NCBI GenBank assembly: GCA_029263175.1
Contig: JAJCXZ010000049.1
Coordinates: 157,506-221,505, forward strand
Length of the DNA stretch: 64,000 nt
Reading direction: 5' to 3'
Source: Acidimicrobiales bacterium
Lineage (GTDB): Bacteria > Actinomycetota > Acidimicrobiia > Acidimicrobiales > Aldehydirespiratoraceae
Positions within the stretch are counted from its first letter, which is position 1; every line of letters starts with the position of its first letter. The notes below the pieces were generated by a model. That model did no database searches. It saw nothing but the letters and a program-made list of their open reading frames with translations, and was not told the origin of the DNA. The position numbers were made by a program, and so were the translations under genes. Shown piece after piece: positions 16,297 to 24,213 of this stretch.

Positions 16297-16916
16297 GCTC
16301 GGTCTCCTTCTGGCGCGAGCATGCCAGAAATCCCACGGGCCAGCGCAGCCCGTTGTTCCGTCGCTTCTGGTCGCAGCGCCCGTGGATTGTTGATGCCCTG
16401 AGAGGCAATCATGAACGCCTCCGCGAGACCGGTCGGAGTGCCGGCGCGAATATGGCATGACCGCTGGAGGGTGGTGATTGCTAGATCGAGGTGGGTGAGC
16501 ATGATCTCTTCGGCGCGACGGTAGGCGGCGCGCAGCGGTTGATGTTCGGGTAGACGGCTCAGCGCGGTGCGGAACACCAGCGATTCGACGCGGAAGAACT
16601 GGGCCTGCCACTCGACGAAGCCGGCGATGGTGGCGCGGAGGCCCACGTTGGTGAACCCGTCGACGTCGAGGCGATCGATCGACCCGTCGACGAGCTCGTC
16701 GAGCGTCTCTTCAAAGGCTGCCGTAAGGGCGTCGTCCTTCGTCCCGAAATGGCTATAGAAGGTGGCCGGCGAGCAACCGGCACCGGCGGCGACGGTGTCA
16801 GCGGTGAAGTGGCCGCTGCTGCGCAGATCGGATCGGACCGCGGCGATGAGCTCGGCCCGCGTGCGGCGACTACGAGCGGTCAAGGTCTGGCTTGTGCGCG
16901 GCGCTGCTGTCATCAT
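16293..16916 (-). CDS. TetR-family transcriptional regulator
   Basis: A 207-residue protein with an N-terminal HTH (FTADTVAAGAGCSPATFYSHFGTKDDALTAAF) and an all-helical ligand domain. It is the first gene of the TetR, acyl-CoA ligase, thiolase, MFS operon and is divergent from the carotenoid oxygenase gene, 59 bp away. It probably represses both directions in response to a CoA ester or hydrophobic acid. Two possible ATG codons stand in tandem at the start; I use the first. Confidence 0.85.
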   Translation of the reverse strand: MMTAAPRTSQTLTARSRRTRAELIAAVRSDLRSSGHFTADTVAAGAGCSPATFYSHFGTKDDALTAAFEETLDELVDGSIDRLDVDGFTNVGLRATIAGFVEWQAQFFRVESLVFRTALSRLPEHQPLRAAYRRAEEIMLTHLDLAITTLQRSCHIRAGTPTGLAEAFMIASQGINNPRALRPEATEQRAALARGISGMLAPEGDRA

Positions 16917-16931
16917 CGCTTTACATTGGCA

Positions 16932-16969
16932 CAGTTTCTGGAGTACTACTAGTAAAACTGCTGAAGGAG
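16932..16969. promoter_or_regulatory. TetR / carotenoid oxygenase divergent control region
   Basis: The 59-bp gap holds an inverted repeat TACTA-C-TAGTA (16944-16954) and outer arms CAGTTT (16932-16937) and AAACTG (16955-16960). A good Shine-Dalgarno GAAGGAG (16963-16969) lies 6 nt before the GTG at 16976 and decides that start. The repeats are candidate TetR sites. Confidence 0.45.
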
Positions 16970-16975
16970 TTCTGC

Positions 16976-18451
16976 GTGAAGATCGAGCTGTGCAACACGG
17001 TCGAATCAGGGCTGCCCCCGGGGGACGACCATCCGTATCGCTCGGGCGCCTGGCGACCGCAGTACAACGAATACGATGCGTGGGACCTCGATGTCGAGGG
17101 CCAGATTCCCGACGATCTCGCGGGCGTGTACCTCCGCAACACCGAAACCGCGGTATTCGAGCCGATCAAGCGCTACCACCCGTTTGATGGCGACGGAATG
17201 CTCCACTCGATCGGGTTCGCGAACGGCGAGGCCAAGTACGCCAACCGCTTCGTGCGCACCGAAGGATTCCTTGCTGAACAGGAAGCAAAGGAGAGCCTGT
17301 GGGCCGGAATCACCGAGCATCCGTCGAATGCGAAGGCCGATCACGGCTGGGGCGCCCGCACGATGATGAAGGACAATGCGTCGACCGACGTGATCGTCCA
17401 CCGCGGCGAGGCGCTGGCCAACTTCTACCAATGTGGCGAGCTCTACCGTCTCGACCCGCACACGCTCGAAACCAAGGGCACCACGAAGTGGAATGGTTGG
17501 TTCCCGCCCGAGGGCGTGTCGGCACATCCCCGGGTCGATGAGCACACGGGTGAACTGCTCTTCTTCAACTACGGTGCCGCCGCTCCATACATGCACTACG
17601 GCGTGATCAGTGCCGAGGGCGAGCTCGTGACCTACATCGACATTCCGTTGCCGGGGCCTCGACTCCCGCACGACATGATGTACACCGAGAACTACACGAT
17701 CCTCAACGATCTGCCGCTGTTCTGGGACCCCGAAGCGCTGGCCAATGGCTTCTACTCCAACGTCTTTCGGCGCGACATGCCGAGCAGGTTCGCAGTTGTG
17801 CCGCGCCACGGTTCGACCGACGACATTCAGTGGTTCGAATCCGATCCCACGTTCGTGCTGCATTGGATCAACGCGTATGAGGAGGGCAACGAGATCGTCC
17901 TCGACGGCTTCTTCCAGCACAACCCGACTGCTCGTGGTGTTGATCGCAGCGCCAACGCAGATCCGCGGCTCAAGGGGTTCGAGACGCTCGACATGAATGT
18001 CCTGCAGGCCCGCTCCCATCGGTGGCGCTTCAACCTCGTCACTGGGGAGACCCAAGAGGAATCGTTGAGCGATCAGTGCCTCGAGTTCCCGATGATCAAC
18101 GGCCAACACTGGGGTCGCCCGTACCGCTACTCATACAACGCACGCTGCGCCCACGGTCTGTTCGCCTTCGACGGTCTGGTGAAGCACGATCTCGTCAACG
18201 GCACCGAGGAACTCTGGGAGGCGCCCGAGGGCACCTACGTCAGTGAGACGGTGGTCGCACCCAAGCTCGGCTCCACGGGTGAGGACGACGCCTACCTGCT
18301 GACGTTCTCGTCCGACATCGTCAACGATGTCTCCCACTGCGAGGTCTTCGACGCCAGCGATCCGACAGCTGGCCCCATCGCCCGCGTCAAGCTGCCGGAA
18401 CGCATCTCCAGCGGTACCCACGCCACTTGGGCCCCGGCCTCCCAGCTGTAG
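16976..18451 (+). CDS. carotenoid / stilbenoid cleavage oxygenase
   Basis: A 491-residue enzyme of the RPE65/CCD family, which uses non-heme Fe(II) held by four histidines to split a conjugated double bond with O2. The four His regions are visible: SAHPRVDEHTGEL, LPHDMMYTENYT, VLHWINAYEEG and SSGTHATWAP near the end. Family motifs VYLRNTETAVFEP and RYHPFDGDGMLHSI fix the N-terminus. Substrates may be apocarotenoids or lignostilbenes. The divergent CoA ligase and thiolase could degrade the acid derived from the aldehyde product. The start GTG is chosen from the Shine-Dalgarno. Confidence 0.87.
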   Translation: MKIELCNTVESGLPPGDDHPYRSGAWRPQYNEYDAWDLDVEGQIPDDLAGVYLRNTETAVFEPIKRYHPFDGDGMLHSIGFANGEAKYANRFVRTEGFLAEQEAKESLWAGITEHPSNAKADHGWGARTMMKDNASTDVIVHRGEALANFYQCGELYRLDPHTLETKGTTKWNGWFPPEGVSAHPRVDEHTGELLFFNYGAAAPYMHYGVISAEGELVTYIDIPLPGPRLPHDMMYTENYTILNDLPLFWDPEALANGFYSNVFRRDMPSRFAVVPRHGSTDDIQWFESDPTFVLHWINAYEEGNEIVLDGFFQHNPTARGVDRSANADPRLKGFETLDMNVLQARSHRWRFNLVTGETQEESLSDQCLEFPMINGQHWGRPYRYSYNARCAHGLFAFDGLVKHDLVNGTEELWEAPEGTYVSETVVAPKLGSTGEDDAYLLTFSSDIVNDVSHCEVFDASDPTAGPIARVKLPERISSGTHATWAPASQL

Positions 18452-18484
18452 TTGCAGCACACCTCGGAGCAAACGCTGCAACTA
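18449..18484. repeat. hairpin repeat copy 2, possible terminator between two convergent genes
   Basis: TAGTTGCAGC and GCTGCAACTA form a perfect 10-bp stem around the loop ACACCTCGGAGCAAAC. The left arm begins with the stop codon of the carotenoid oxygenase gene and the right arm enters the end of ileS. There is no U-tract, so termination would be of the non-canonical type. The central 24 nt recur at 15803-15834. Confidence 0.75.
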
Positions 18485-21400
18485 CCGCTGGAGTTGGAAG
18501 CGGAAGGAGGAGCCGTCGATCTTGGCTTCGTGGATGTGGAGGGCGTCGGCGCCGGCGCCGAGCTCGAGACTGGTCGCCAGGACCTCGCCGGCGATGTAGG
18601 CGCCATGTTCGGCGACAGCGGCGCGGGCGGCATCGCTGGCGACGTCGACCCAGACCTGGATGCGATCGGTGACCACGAGGTCTTCGGCCTTGCGGGCGTT
18701 TTGGATCTCCCGGACGATGTCGCGGGCCAGACCCTCAGCAGCCAGCTCAGGGGTGACCTCGGTGTCGAGGGTGACGACAGCGTCGTTGGACCGCAGGGCC
18801 GCGGCGACCACGCCTTCGGGTGACTCGAGCGCGAGCTCGTACTCGCCCTCGGCGAGCACATGGCCGGCCACAGTGACCGAGCCATCGTCGTTCGAGGACC
18901 AGTCGCCGCTGCGAGCCGCGCCGAACACGGCTTGCACGTCCTTCCCCAGCCGCGGACCGAGGGCCTTGCCATCGGGGCGCAGCACGAATGTGGCCAGCGA
19001 GCCGATCTCTTCGGTGACGTTGACGGCCTTCACGTTGAGTTCGTCGCGCAACAGATCGGCGAACGGCTCGAGCGTGTCGGCGTTTCGGCCCGCGACCGTG
19101 ACCGACGCGAGCGGCAGGCGCACGCGCAGGCCCTGGTCCTCGCGCAGGCGCAGAGCGGTCGACGCAACATCGCGCAAGCGATCCATGGCGGCGACGAGAT
19201 CGGTGTCCGCCGGGTAGTGGGCGACGGAAGGCCAGTCCGAGAGATGGACCGACTCGGGGCGATCGTCGTCGCCTCCGGTCAACCCGGCCCAGATCTCCTC
19301 GGTGATCATCGGGAGGAACGGTGCCGCAACCTGGATGAGGGTGACGAGCACCGTGTAGAGGGTGTCGAGCCCGTTGACATCTGCGCCGGTGTCACCCTCT
19401 ACAGAACCACCGCCCGTACCCCAGAAGCGATCACGCGACCGGCGGATGTACCAGTTGTTGAGCGCGTCGATGAACGACTGGATCTCCGCCGCAGCACCCG
19501 GGAGGTCGTACTCGTCCATGCACGCTTCCACCGCCCCGATGAGATTGCGGGTCTTGGCCAAAATGTAACGGTCGAGGAGTTCCGGCGAATCGGTTCTGAA
19601 GCTCGCCCGGTGACCCTCGACGTTCGCGTACAACGTGAAGAACGAGTACGCGTTCCAGATCGGGAGGATGACCTGGCGGACGACGTCGTCGATCCCCTGA
19701 TCAGAGATGCGTGTGTCGCCGCCCCGCACGATCGGGTTGGCCATGAAGTACCAGCGCAGCGCATCGGAACCCTGCTTGGAGAAGATCTCCTCGGGCTCGG
19801 TGTAGTTGCGCAGCTTCTTCGACAGCTTGGCGCCATCGTCGGCGAGCAGGATGCCATGAACGATCCCGTTCTGGAAGGCCGGGCGATCGAAGAGGGCTGT
19901 GGCGAGCACATGCAGTGTGTAGAACCAACCTCGCGATTGGTTGATGTACTCGACGATGAAGTCGGCGGGGAAGTGTTCGTCGAACCAGTCCTTGTTCTCG
20001 AACGGGTAGTGCACCTGGGCGAACGGCATCGACCCGGATTCGAACCAGCAGTCGAGCACCTCGGGCACGCGGCGCATCATCGATCGACCGGACGGATCGT
20101 CGGGATTCGGACGTACCAGCTCATCGATGAACGGACGGTGCAGGTTCGTGGGACGAATGCCGAAGTCGGCCGCGAGCTCGTCGAGCGAGCCGTAGACATC
20201 GGTGCGCGGGAAGTCGGGGTTGTCGCTGATCCACACAGGGATCGGCGAACCCCAGAAACGGTTGCGGCTGATCGACCAGTCGCGAGCACCCTCGAGCCAC
20301 TGACCGAAACGGCCGTTCTGAATGTGGTCGGGAACCCAATTGATCTCCTGATTGGTCTCGAGCATCCGGTCACGGATGTCGGTGACCTTCACGTACCAAC
20401 TGGGCATCGCCTTGTAGATGATCGGCGTATCGGTACGCCAGCAGTGGGGATAGTTGTGCGTGTAGCTGTCGTGCCGGACGAGCTGGCCGCTCTCGCGCAG
20501 ATGGCGGATGATCCCCGTGTTGGCCTCGAGGACGTTCTCTCCGGCCCAATCGACAACGTCGGGGGTGAAGCGACCGGAGTCGTCCACGGGCACGACCATG
20601 CCGATGCCGGCCTCGCCGGCGATGCGCTGATCGTCCTCACCGAAGCCGGGCGCCATGTGCACGACGCCAGTACCTTCGGCCGTGTCGATGAAGTCGCCGG
20701 CGAGGATCTGGAACGCCCGCTCGGTGCCGTGGTGCGGCTTCTCGGGATCCACTTCGGCCATGTCGGCGAAGTACGGGAACAGTGGCGTGTACGTCCGACC
20801 CACGAGTTCGCTACCGCGAACGGTGCCGACCTGCTCGGCATTCTCCAGCTGTTTCTCGTACGCCGCGACCGTCTCCGCTCCGAGCACGTAGCGAGTGCCG
20901 TTGGCGTCGAGCATCACCGCGTAGTCGAGATCAGGACCGACCGCGAGCGCCAGGTTCGACGGCAGCGTCCACGGTGTCGTCGTCCACGCCAGCACCGCCA
21001 ACGGCGCAGTGCTGTCGCCGCCGAAGGCGGAGTCCCCGTCCTGCGGATCGAGTGTGAACGCGACGGTGACAGCGGGATCCTGGCGGGGACGGGTGGCGTC
21101 GTCGAGACGGATCTCGTGGTTGGACAGTGGCGTCTCTGCCCCCCAGCTGTACGGCAGTACGCGGTTGGCCTGGTAGATGAGTCCCTTGTCCCACAGCTGC
21201 TTGAACGCCCACATGACCGACTCCATGTAGTCGAGGTCCATGGTCTTGTAGTCATTCTCGAAGTCGACCCAGCGGGCCTGACGGGTGACCGTCTTCTCCC
21301 ACTCCTGCGTGTACCTCAGCACCGATGTGCGGCAGTACTCATTGAAGCGTTCGATGCCGTATTCGATGATCGACGCGCGGCCGGCGACCGGGAGCTCCTT

Positions 21401-21724
21401 CTCGGCTTCCATTTCCGCGGGCAGGCCGTGACAGTCCCATCCGAACCGGCGCTCGACCCGCTTGCCCTTCATTGTCTGATAGCGGGGGACGACGTCCTTC
21501 ACATAGCCGGTCAGCAGATGCCCGTGGTGAGGGAGTCCGTTGGCGAACGGTGGGCCGTCGTAGAAGACGTACTCGTTGTTTGTCGATCCGATCTCGTGGG
21601 GACGCTGATCGACGCTCTTGCCGAAAACCCCGTGCGCTGACCATGCCGCGAGAATTCGCCGCTCGATGCCCGGAAGATCCGGGCTCTCGACATGCGGGTA
21701 CGGCGCCTTCTCTGCGTCAGTCAT
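18482..21724 (-). CDS. ileS: isoleucine--tRNA ligase
   Basis: Charges tRNA-Ile in the cytoplasm. The 1080-residue class I synthetase has the HIGH-type motif in GPPFANGLPHHGHLL, the catalytic-core segment WDCHGLPAEMEAEKEL, a long editing insertion, and the KMSKS-type motif ADDGAKLSKKLRNY, then the anticodon-binding helices. Length and C-terminal layout fit the long (type 2) IleRS common in actinobacteria, often resistant to mupirocin. The ATG at 21724 is preferred over an in-frame TTG at 21733; TAGCCT lies 8 nt before it. No T-box leader was found upstream. Confidence 0.95.
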   Translation of the reverse strand: MTDAEKAPYPHVESPDLPGIERRILAAWSAHGVFGKSVDQRPHEIGSTNNEYVFYDGPPFANGLPHHGHLLTGYVKDVVPRYQTMKGKRVERRFGWDCHGLPAEMEAEKELPVAGRASIIEYGIERFNEYCRTSVLRYTQEWEKTVTRQARWVDFENDYKTMDLDYMESVMWAFKQLWDKGLIYQANRVLPYSWGAETPLSNHEIRLDDATRPRQDPAVTVAFTLDPQDGDSAFGGDSTAPLAVLAWTTTPWTLPSNLALAVGPDLDYAVMLDANGTRYVLGAETVAAYEKQLENAEQVGTVRGSELVGRTYTPLFPYFADMAEVDPEKPHHGTERAFQILAGDFIDTAEGTGVVHMAPGFGEDDQRIAGEAGIGMVVPVDDSGRFTPDVVDWAGENVLEANTGIIRHLRESGQLVRHDSYTHNYPHCWRTDTPIIYKAMPSWYVKVTDIRDRMLETNQEINWVPDHIQNGRFGQWLEGARDWSISRNRFWGSPIPVWISDNPDFPRTDVYGSLDELAADFGIRPTNLHRPFIDELVRPNPDDPSGRSMMRRVPEVLDCWFESGSMPFAQVHYPFENKDWFDEHFPADFIVEYINQSRGWFYTLHVLATALFDRPAFQNGIVHGILLADDGAKLSKKLRNYTEPEEIFSKQGSDALRWYFMANPIVRGGDTRISDQGIDDVVRQVILPIWNAYSFFTLYANVEGHRASFRTDSPELLDRYILAKTRNLIGAVEACMDEYDLPGAAAEIQSFIDALNNWYIRRSRDRFWGTGGGSVEGDTGADVNGLDTLYTVLVTLIQVAAPFLPMITEEIWAGLTGGDDDRPESVHLSDWPSVAHYPADTDLVAAMDRLRDVASTALRLREDQGLRVRLPLASVTVAGRNADTLEPFADLLRDELNVKAVNVTEEIGSLATFVLRPDGKALGPRLGKDVQAVFGAARSGDWSSNDDGSVTVAGHVLAEGEYELALESPEGVVAAALRSNDAVVTLDTEVTPELAAEGLARDIVREIQNARKAEDLVVTDRIQVWVDVASDAARAAVAEHGAYIAGEVLATSLELGAGADALHIHEAKIDGSSFRFQLQR

Positions 21725-21828
21725 AGGCCTCAAGGCTATCGGCGCGACCCCTGGCCGAGGACCGGGTTTCGGCCGCGGTCGGCCCTCGCCTTTCGTTTGA
21801 TCCCGTCGGCATGGAAAGATCGTGGGTG

Positions 21829-22203
21829 ATGACCACGAACCTCACGCTCGAGATGGCAAACGTCGTCGGGGAACTCGGCCGTCTCGGGACTGTTCTCGGG
21901 GCTGCCGACGTCAACATCCAAGGTCTCTGTGCGGTGTCACACGGCGGAACGTCCGGTCTGGTTCATCTGCTGGTGGAAGATCCTGAGCCCGCGTACAAGG
22001 CGCTCGATCTCGCCGGAATCACGATCGACTCTGATGATGAGGTCCTCGTCGTCGAGGTGTTGGACAGGCCCGGAGCGCTCGGCGAGGTGGCAAGGAAACT
22101 CGGCGAAGCGGGTGTCAACATCAACGTCATCTATCTCGCCACGTCGACGCGCCTCGTGATCGGCGCCGATGAGCTCAACAAGGCTCGCTTGGTCCTCGAG
22201 TAG
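21829..22203 (+). CDS. tandem ACT-domain protein
   Basis: 124 residues made of two ACT-like halves: LTLEMANVVGELGRLGTVLGAADVNIQGLCAV and VLVVEVLDRPGALGEVARKLGEAGVNINVIYLA. Such stand-alone ACT proteins bind amino acids and may regulate a partner enzyme. No partner gene is adjacent: ileS is divergent and an EamA transporter is convergent. An in-frame ATG 18 bp upstream is possible; I chose the later ATG because homology begins at MTTNLTLEM. Confidence 0.75.
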   Translation: MTTNLTLEMANVVGELGRLGTVLGAADVNIQGLCAVSHGGTSGLVHLLVEDPEPAYKALDLAGITIDSDDEVLVVEVLDRPGALGEVARKLGEAGVNINVIYLATSTRLVIGADELNKARLVLE

Positions 22204-22206
22204 GCG

Positions 22207-23046
22207 TCAGGGCACGACCACCAGGGGGATCGCGGCCAACGCCATCCCGACGCCGATCCACTGGACAAGGCGCAACCGTTCGCTGAGCACAAGCCGAGCG
22301 AGCAGCACCGTGCTCACGGGGTAGAAGGCGCCGAGGACTGCAGCCACGGCGAGCGGGCCACGCTGGTAGGCCCACATTGCGAACACATTCGAGATGCCTT
22401 CGGCGATCCCGGCGGCGATGACAACCGCCCGCAGATCTCTCGGCATGGTGATGTCGCGGCCGAGGGTCAAGGCGATGAGGGCGACGATCGGCACCGACAC
22501 GACTCGAGCTGTCACGAGTGGCCAAAGCCCGGCGTCCTGTTGGGTCTCGGCGAGGGCCAGGAAGAACACGGAGAAGCCGAGTCCGGCCAGCAAGGCGAGC
22601 GCGAATGCGAACGGTGGGGTGGCGTCGGCCTCGGCGCCGTCCCTCTCCTGGGTGACCAATGCAAGGGCGATGAGGGCCACGACAATCCCGACGACGTTGA
22701 TCACCGAGAGCGATTCGCCGCGACCCAAGCCGACAAGCGTCGGGATGACTGCTCCAATCGAAGCCGACACAGGTGCCAGCAAGCTGATCTTGCCCCGAGA
22801 GAATGCGGCGTAGAGCGAAACGAACGAGAACGTCCCCGACAGTCCGGCCACCACTCCCGCAGTCAGGTCGACGGTACGGATTTCCGGCGCATCGATGAAC
22901 CAGACGGCGGTGACGATGAGTCCGAGGCTGGCGGCTTGGATCCACGCCGCCACAGCGAACGGCGACTGCCGGCGAGCAGCGACCCCGCCGCCGAAGTCGG
23001 ACGCGCCAACGATCAGCGCGCCGATCAACGACAGCAGAGCGGTCAC
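22207..23046 (-). CDS. EamA/DMT-family transporter
   Basis: A 279-residue membrane protein of ten predicted helices in two EamA repeats. The first half carries LSGTFSFVSLYAAFSRGKISLLAPVSAS, the second ISNVFAMWAYQRGPLAVAAVLGAFYPVSTVLLA. DMT transporters move small metabolites and are often exporters. The start overlaps the P450 stop by 4 bp, and the P450 gene follows the GS-like gene by 10 bp, so the order of transcription is GS-like ligase, P450, transporter. It may export a pathway product or import the amine. Confidence 0.83.
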   Translation of the reverse strand: MTALLSLIGALIVGASDFGGGVAARRQSPFAVAAWIQAASLGLIVTAVWFIDAPEIRTVDLTAGVVAGLSGTFSFVSLYAAFSRGKISLLAPVSASIGAVIPTLVGLGRGESLSVINVVGIVVALIALALVTQERDGAEADATPPFAFALALLAGLGFSVFFLALAETQQDAGLWPLVTARVVSVPIVALIALTLGRDITMPRDLRAVVIAAGIAEGISNVFAMWAYQRGPLAVAAVLGAFYPVSTVLLARLVLSERLRLVQWIGVGMALAAIPLVVVP

Positions 23047-24203
23047 TCGGGCGCAGACGTCAGGACATGCACCGCTCGGGGGCCGCGGAATTCAAACCCG
23101 TGCAGCTCAACGGCGTGCGCCGGATCGAGGCGAAGGTCGGGGAAACGGGCGAGCAGACGCTCCACGCCGACTCGCACTTCCTGGCGCCCCAGCCATTCGC
23201 CGAGGCATCGGTGGGCGCCGAGTGCGAACGCCGCGTGCGAGCCCTCGCGTCGAGCGAGGTCGATCTCGGTGGGATTGCTCCAGTGGGACTCATCGAGGTT
23301 GATCGACCGCAGGACGCCGCTGACCAGCTCGCCCTCGGCAATCGCGGTGCCCGCGAGTTCGAGATCCCGGGTGGCCTGGCGGGTGACCGTGCCGACGGGT
23401 GAGTAGACGCGGAACACCTCCTCGATGAGGCGTCGCATCTTGGTGGGCTCGGCATCGACCGCCGTTCGTAGTTCGGGCTGCGTCAACAGCACCCAGATCA
23501 CCATGCCGATGCCATCGCGGGGCTCGTTGATTCCACCCGAGATCATCAGGCGGACGTTGTTGACGATCTCCTCCGGCGTGGCGCCTTCCTGGACGAACCA
23601 GGAGATGGCCGAGTCGTCATCGCCGGCCGATTCGATGCGCTGGGCGAGGACCGCGCCCAGATCCGCTTTGGCGCGAGCACCGATGGCGGCCAGTTCGGGG
23701 TCATTCTCGAAGTTGGCGAGATCGGCGCACAGGCCCTCGCACCATCCCCACATGCGGTCGAAGCCATGAGCGTCGAGGCCGAGCACCGTGGCCAAAGACC
23801 CGGCCGACAATGGTTGGGCGTAGTCGGCCATCAGGTCGAAGCCGGTCGGATCGACATGATCCAGCAGCTGGTCGGCGATCGTCACGAGCTCATCGGCCAC
23901 GAACCGACCACTGCGCCCGCCGGGGGTGAACGGTGGCTGCAGGATCGTCTGCAGCCGGGTGTGCTCCGGCGGATCGCACGTGAGCATGTTGTCGCCGAGA
24001 GTGCGGGCCAGAAACGAGGGTTCCGTCGCCGCCGAGAACAGCTCCGGGTGCTCCTCCATGTAGACGACATCGTCCCAGCGGGTCACGAGCCACATCTCCA
24101 TCGCCGGGACCCACGACACCGGTTCCTCGGCGCGCAGCTGAGCGAGGACGGGTTCGGGATGTCGTTCGAGATCGCCGAGATTGACGTCAGCGCCGAGTGT
24201 CAT
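23043..24203 (-). CDS. cytochrome P450 with non-canonical I-helix
   Basis: A 386-residue soluble bacterial P450: ExxR in EEVFRVY, heme-binding FALGAHRCLGEWLGR with Cys333 as thiolate ligand, and TCDPPEHTRLQ near the N-terminus. The I-helix reads LMISGGINEPRDGIG, so the usual acidic-Thr oxygen-activation pair is replaced by Asn-Glu-Pro. This suggests unusual oxygen chemistry or a special substrate. An AGGAG Shine-Dalgarno precedes the ATG. It is sandwiched between a GS-like ligase and an EamA transporter, and no ferredoxin or ferredoxin reductase is adjacent. Confidence 0.88.
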   Translation of the reverse strand: MTLGADVNLGDLERHPEPVLAQLRAEEPVSWVPAMEMWLVTRWDDVVYMEEHPELFSAATEPSFLARTLGDNMLTCDPPEHTRLQTILQPPFTPGGRSGRFVADELVTIADQLLDHVDPTGFDLMADYAQPLSAGSLATVLGLDAHGFDRMWGWCEGLCADLANFENDPELAAIGARAKADLGAVLAQRIESAGDDDSAISWFVQEGATPEEIVNNVRLMISGGINEPRDGIGMVIWVLLTQPELRTAVDAEPTKMRRLIEEVFRVYSPVGTVTRQATRDLELAGTAIAEGELVSGVLRSINLDESHWSNPTEIDLARREGSHAAFALGAHRCLGEWLGRQEVRVGVERLLARFPDLRLDPAHAVELHGFEFRGPRAVHVLTSAPE

Positions 24204-24213
24204 CGTTCGTCTC

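Noticed and set aside
16297..16611. Longer acyl-CoA ligase frame
   Set aside because: The upstream part overlaps the TetR gene; the ATG at 16296 forms a normal 4-bp overlap and matches the family N-terminus.
18860..21640. Very long open frame (926 codons) on the plus strand opposite ileS
   Set aside because: It is a mirror of the GC-rich ileS coding sequence, with Arg/Val/Asp-rich composition and no family motif.
21725..21828. T-box leader for ileS
   Set aside because: Actinobacterial ileS genes often have one, but the 104-bp gap is too short and no TGGNACCGCG-type T-box sequence was found.
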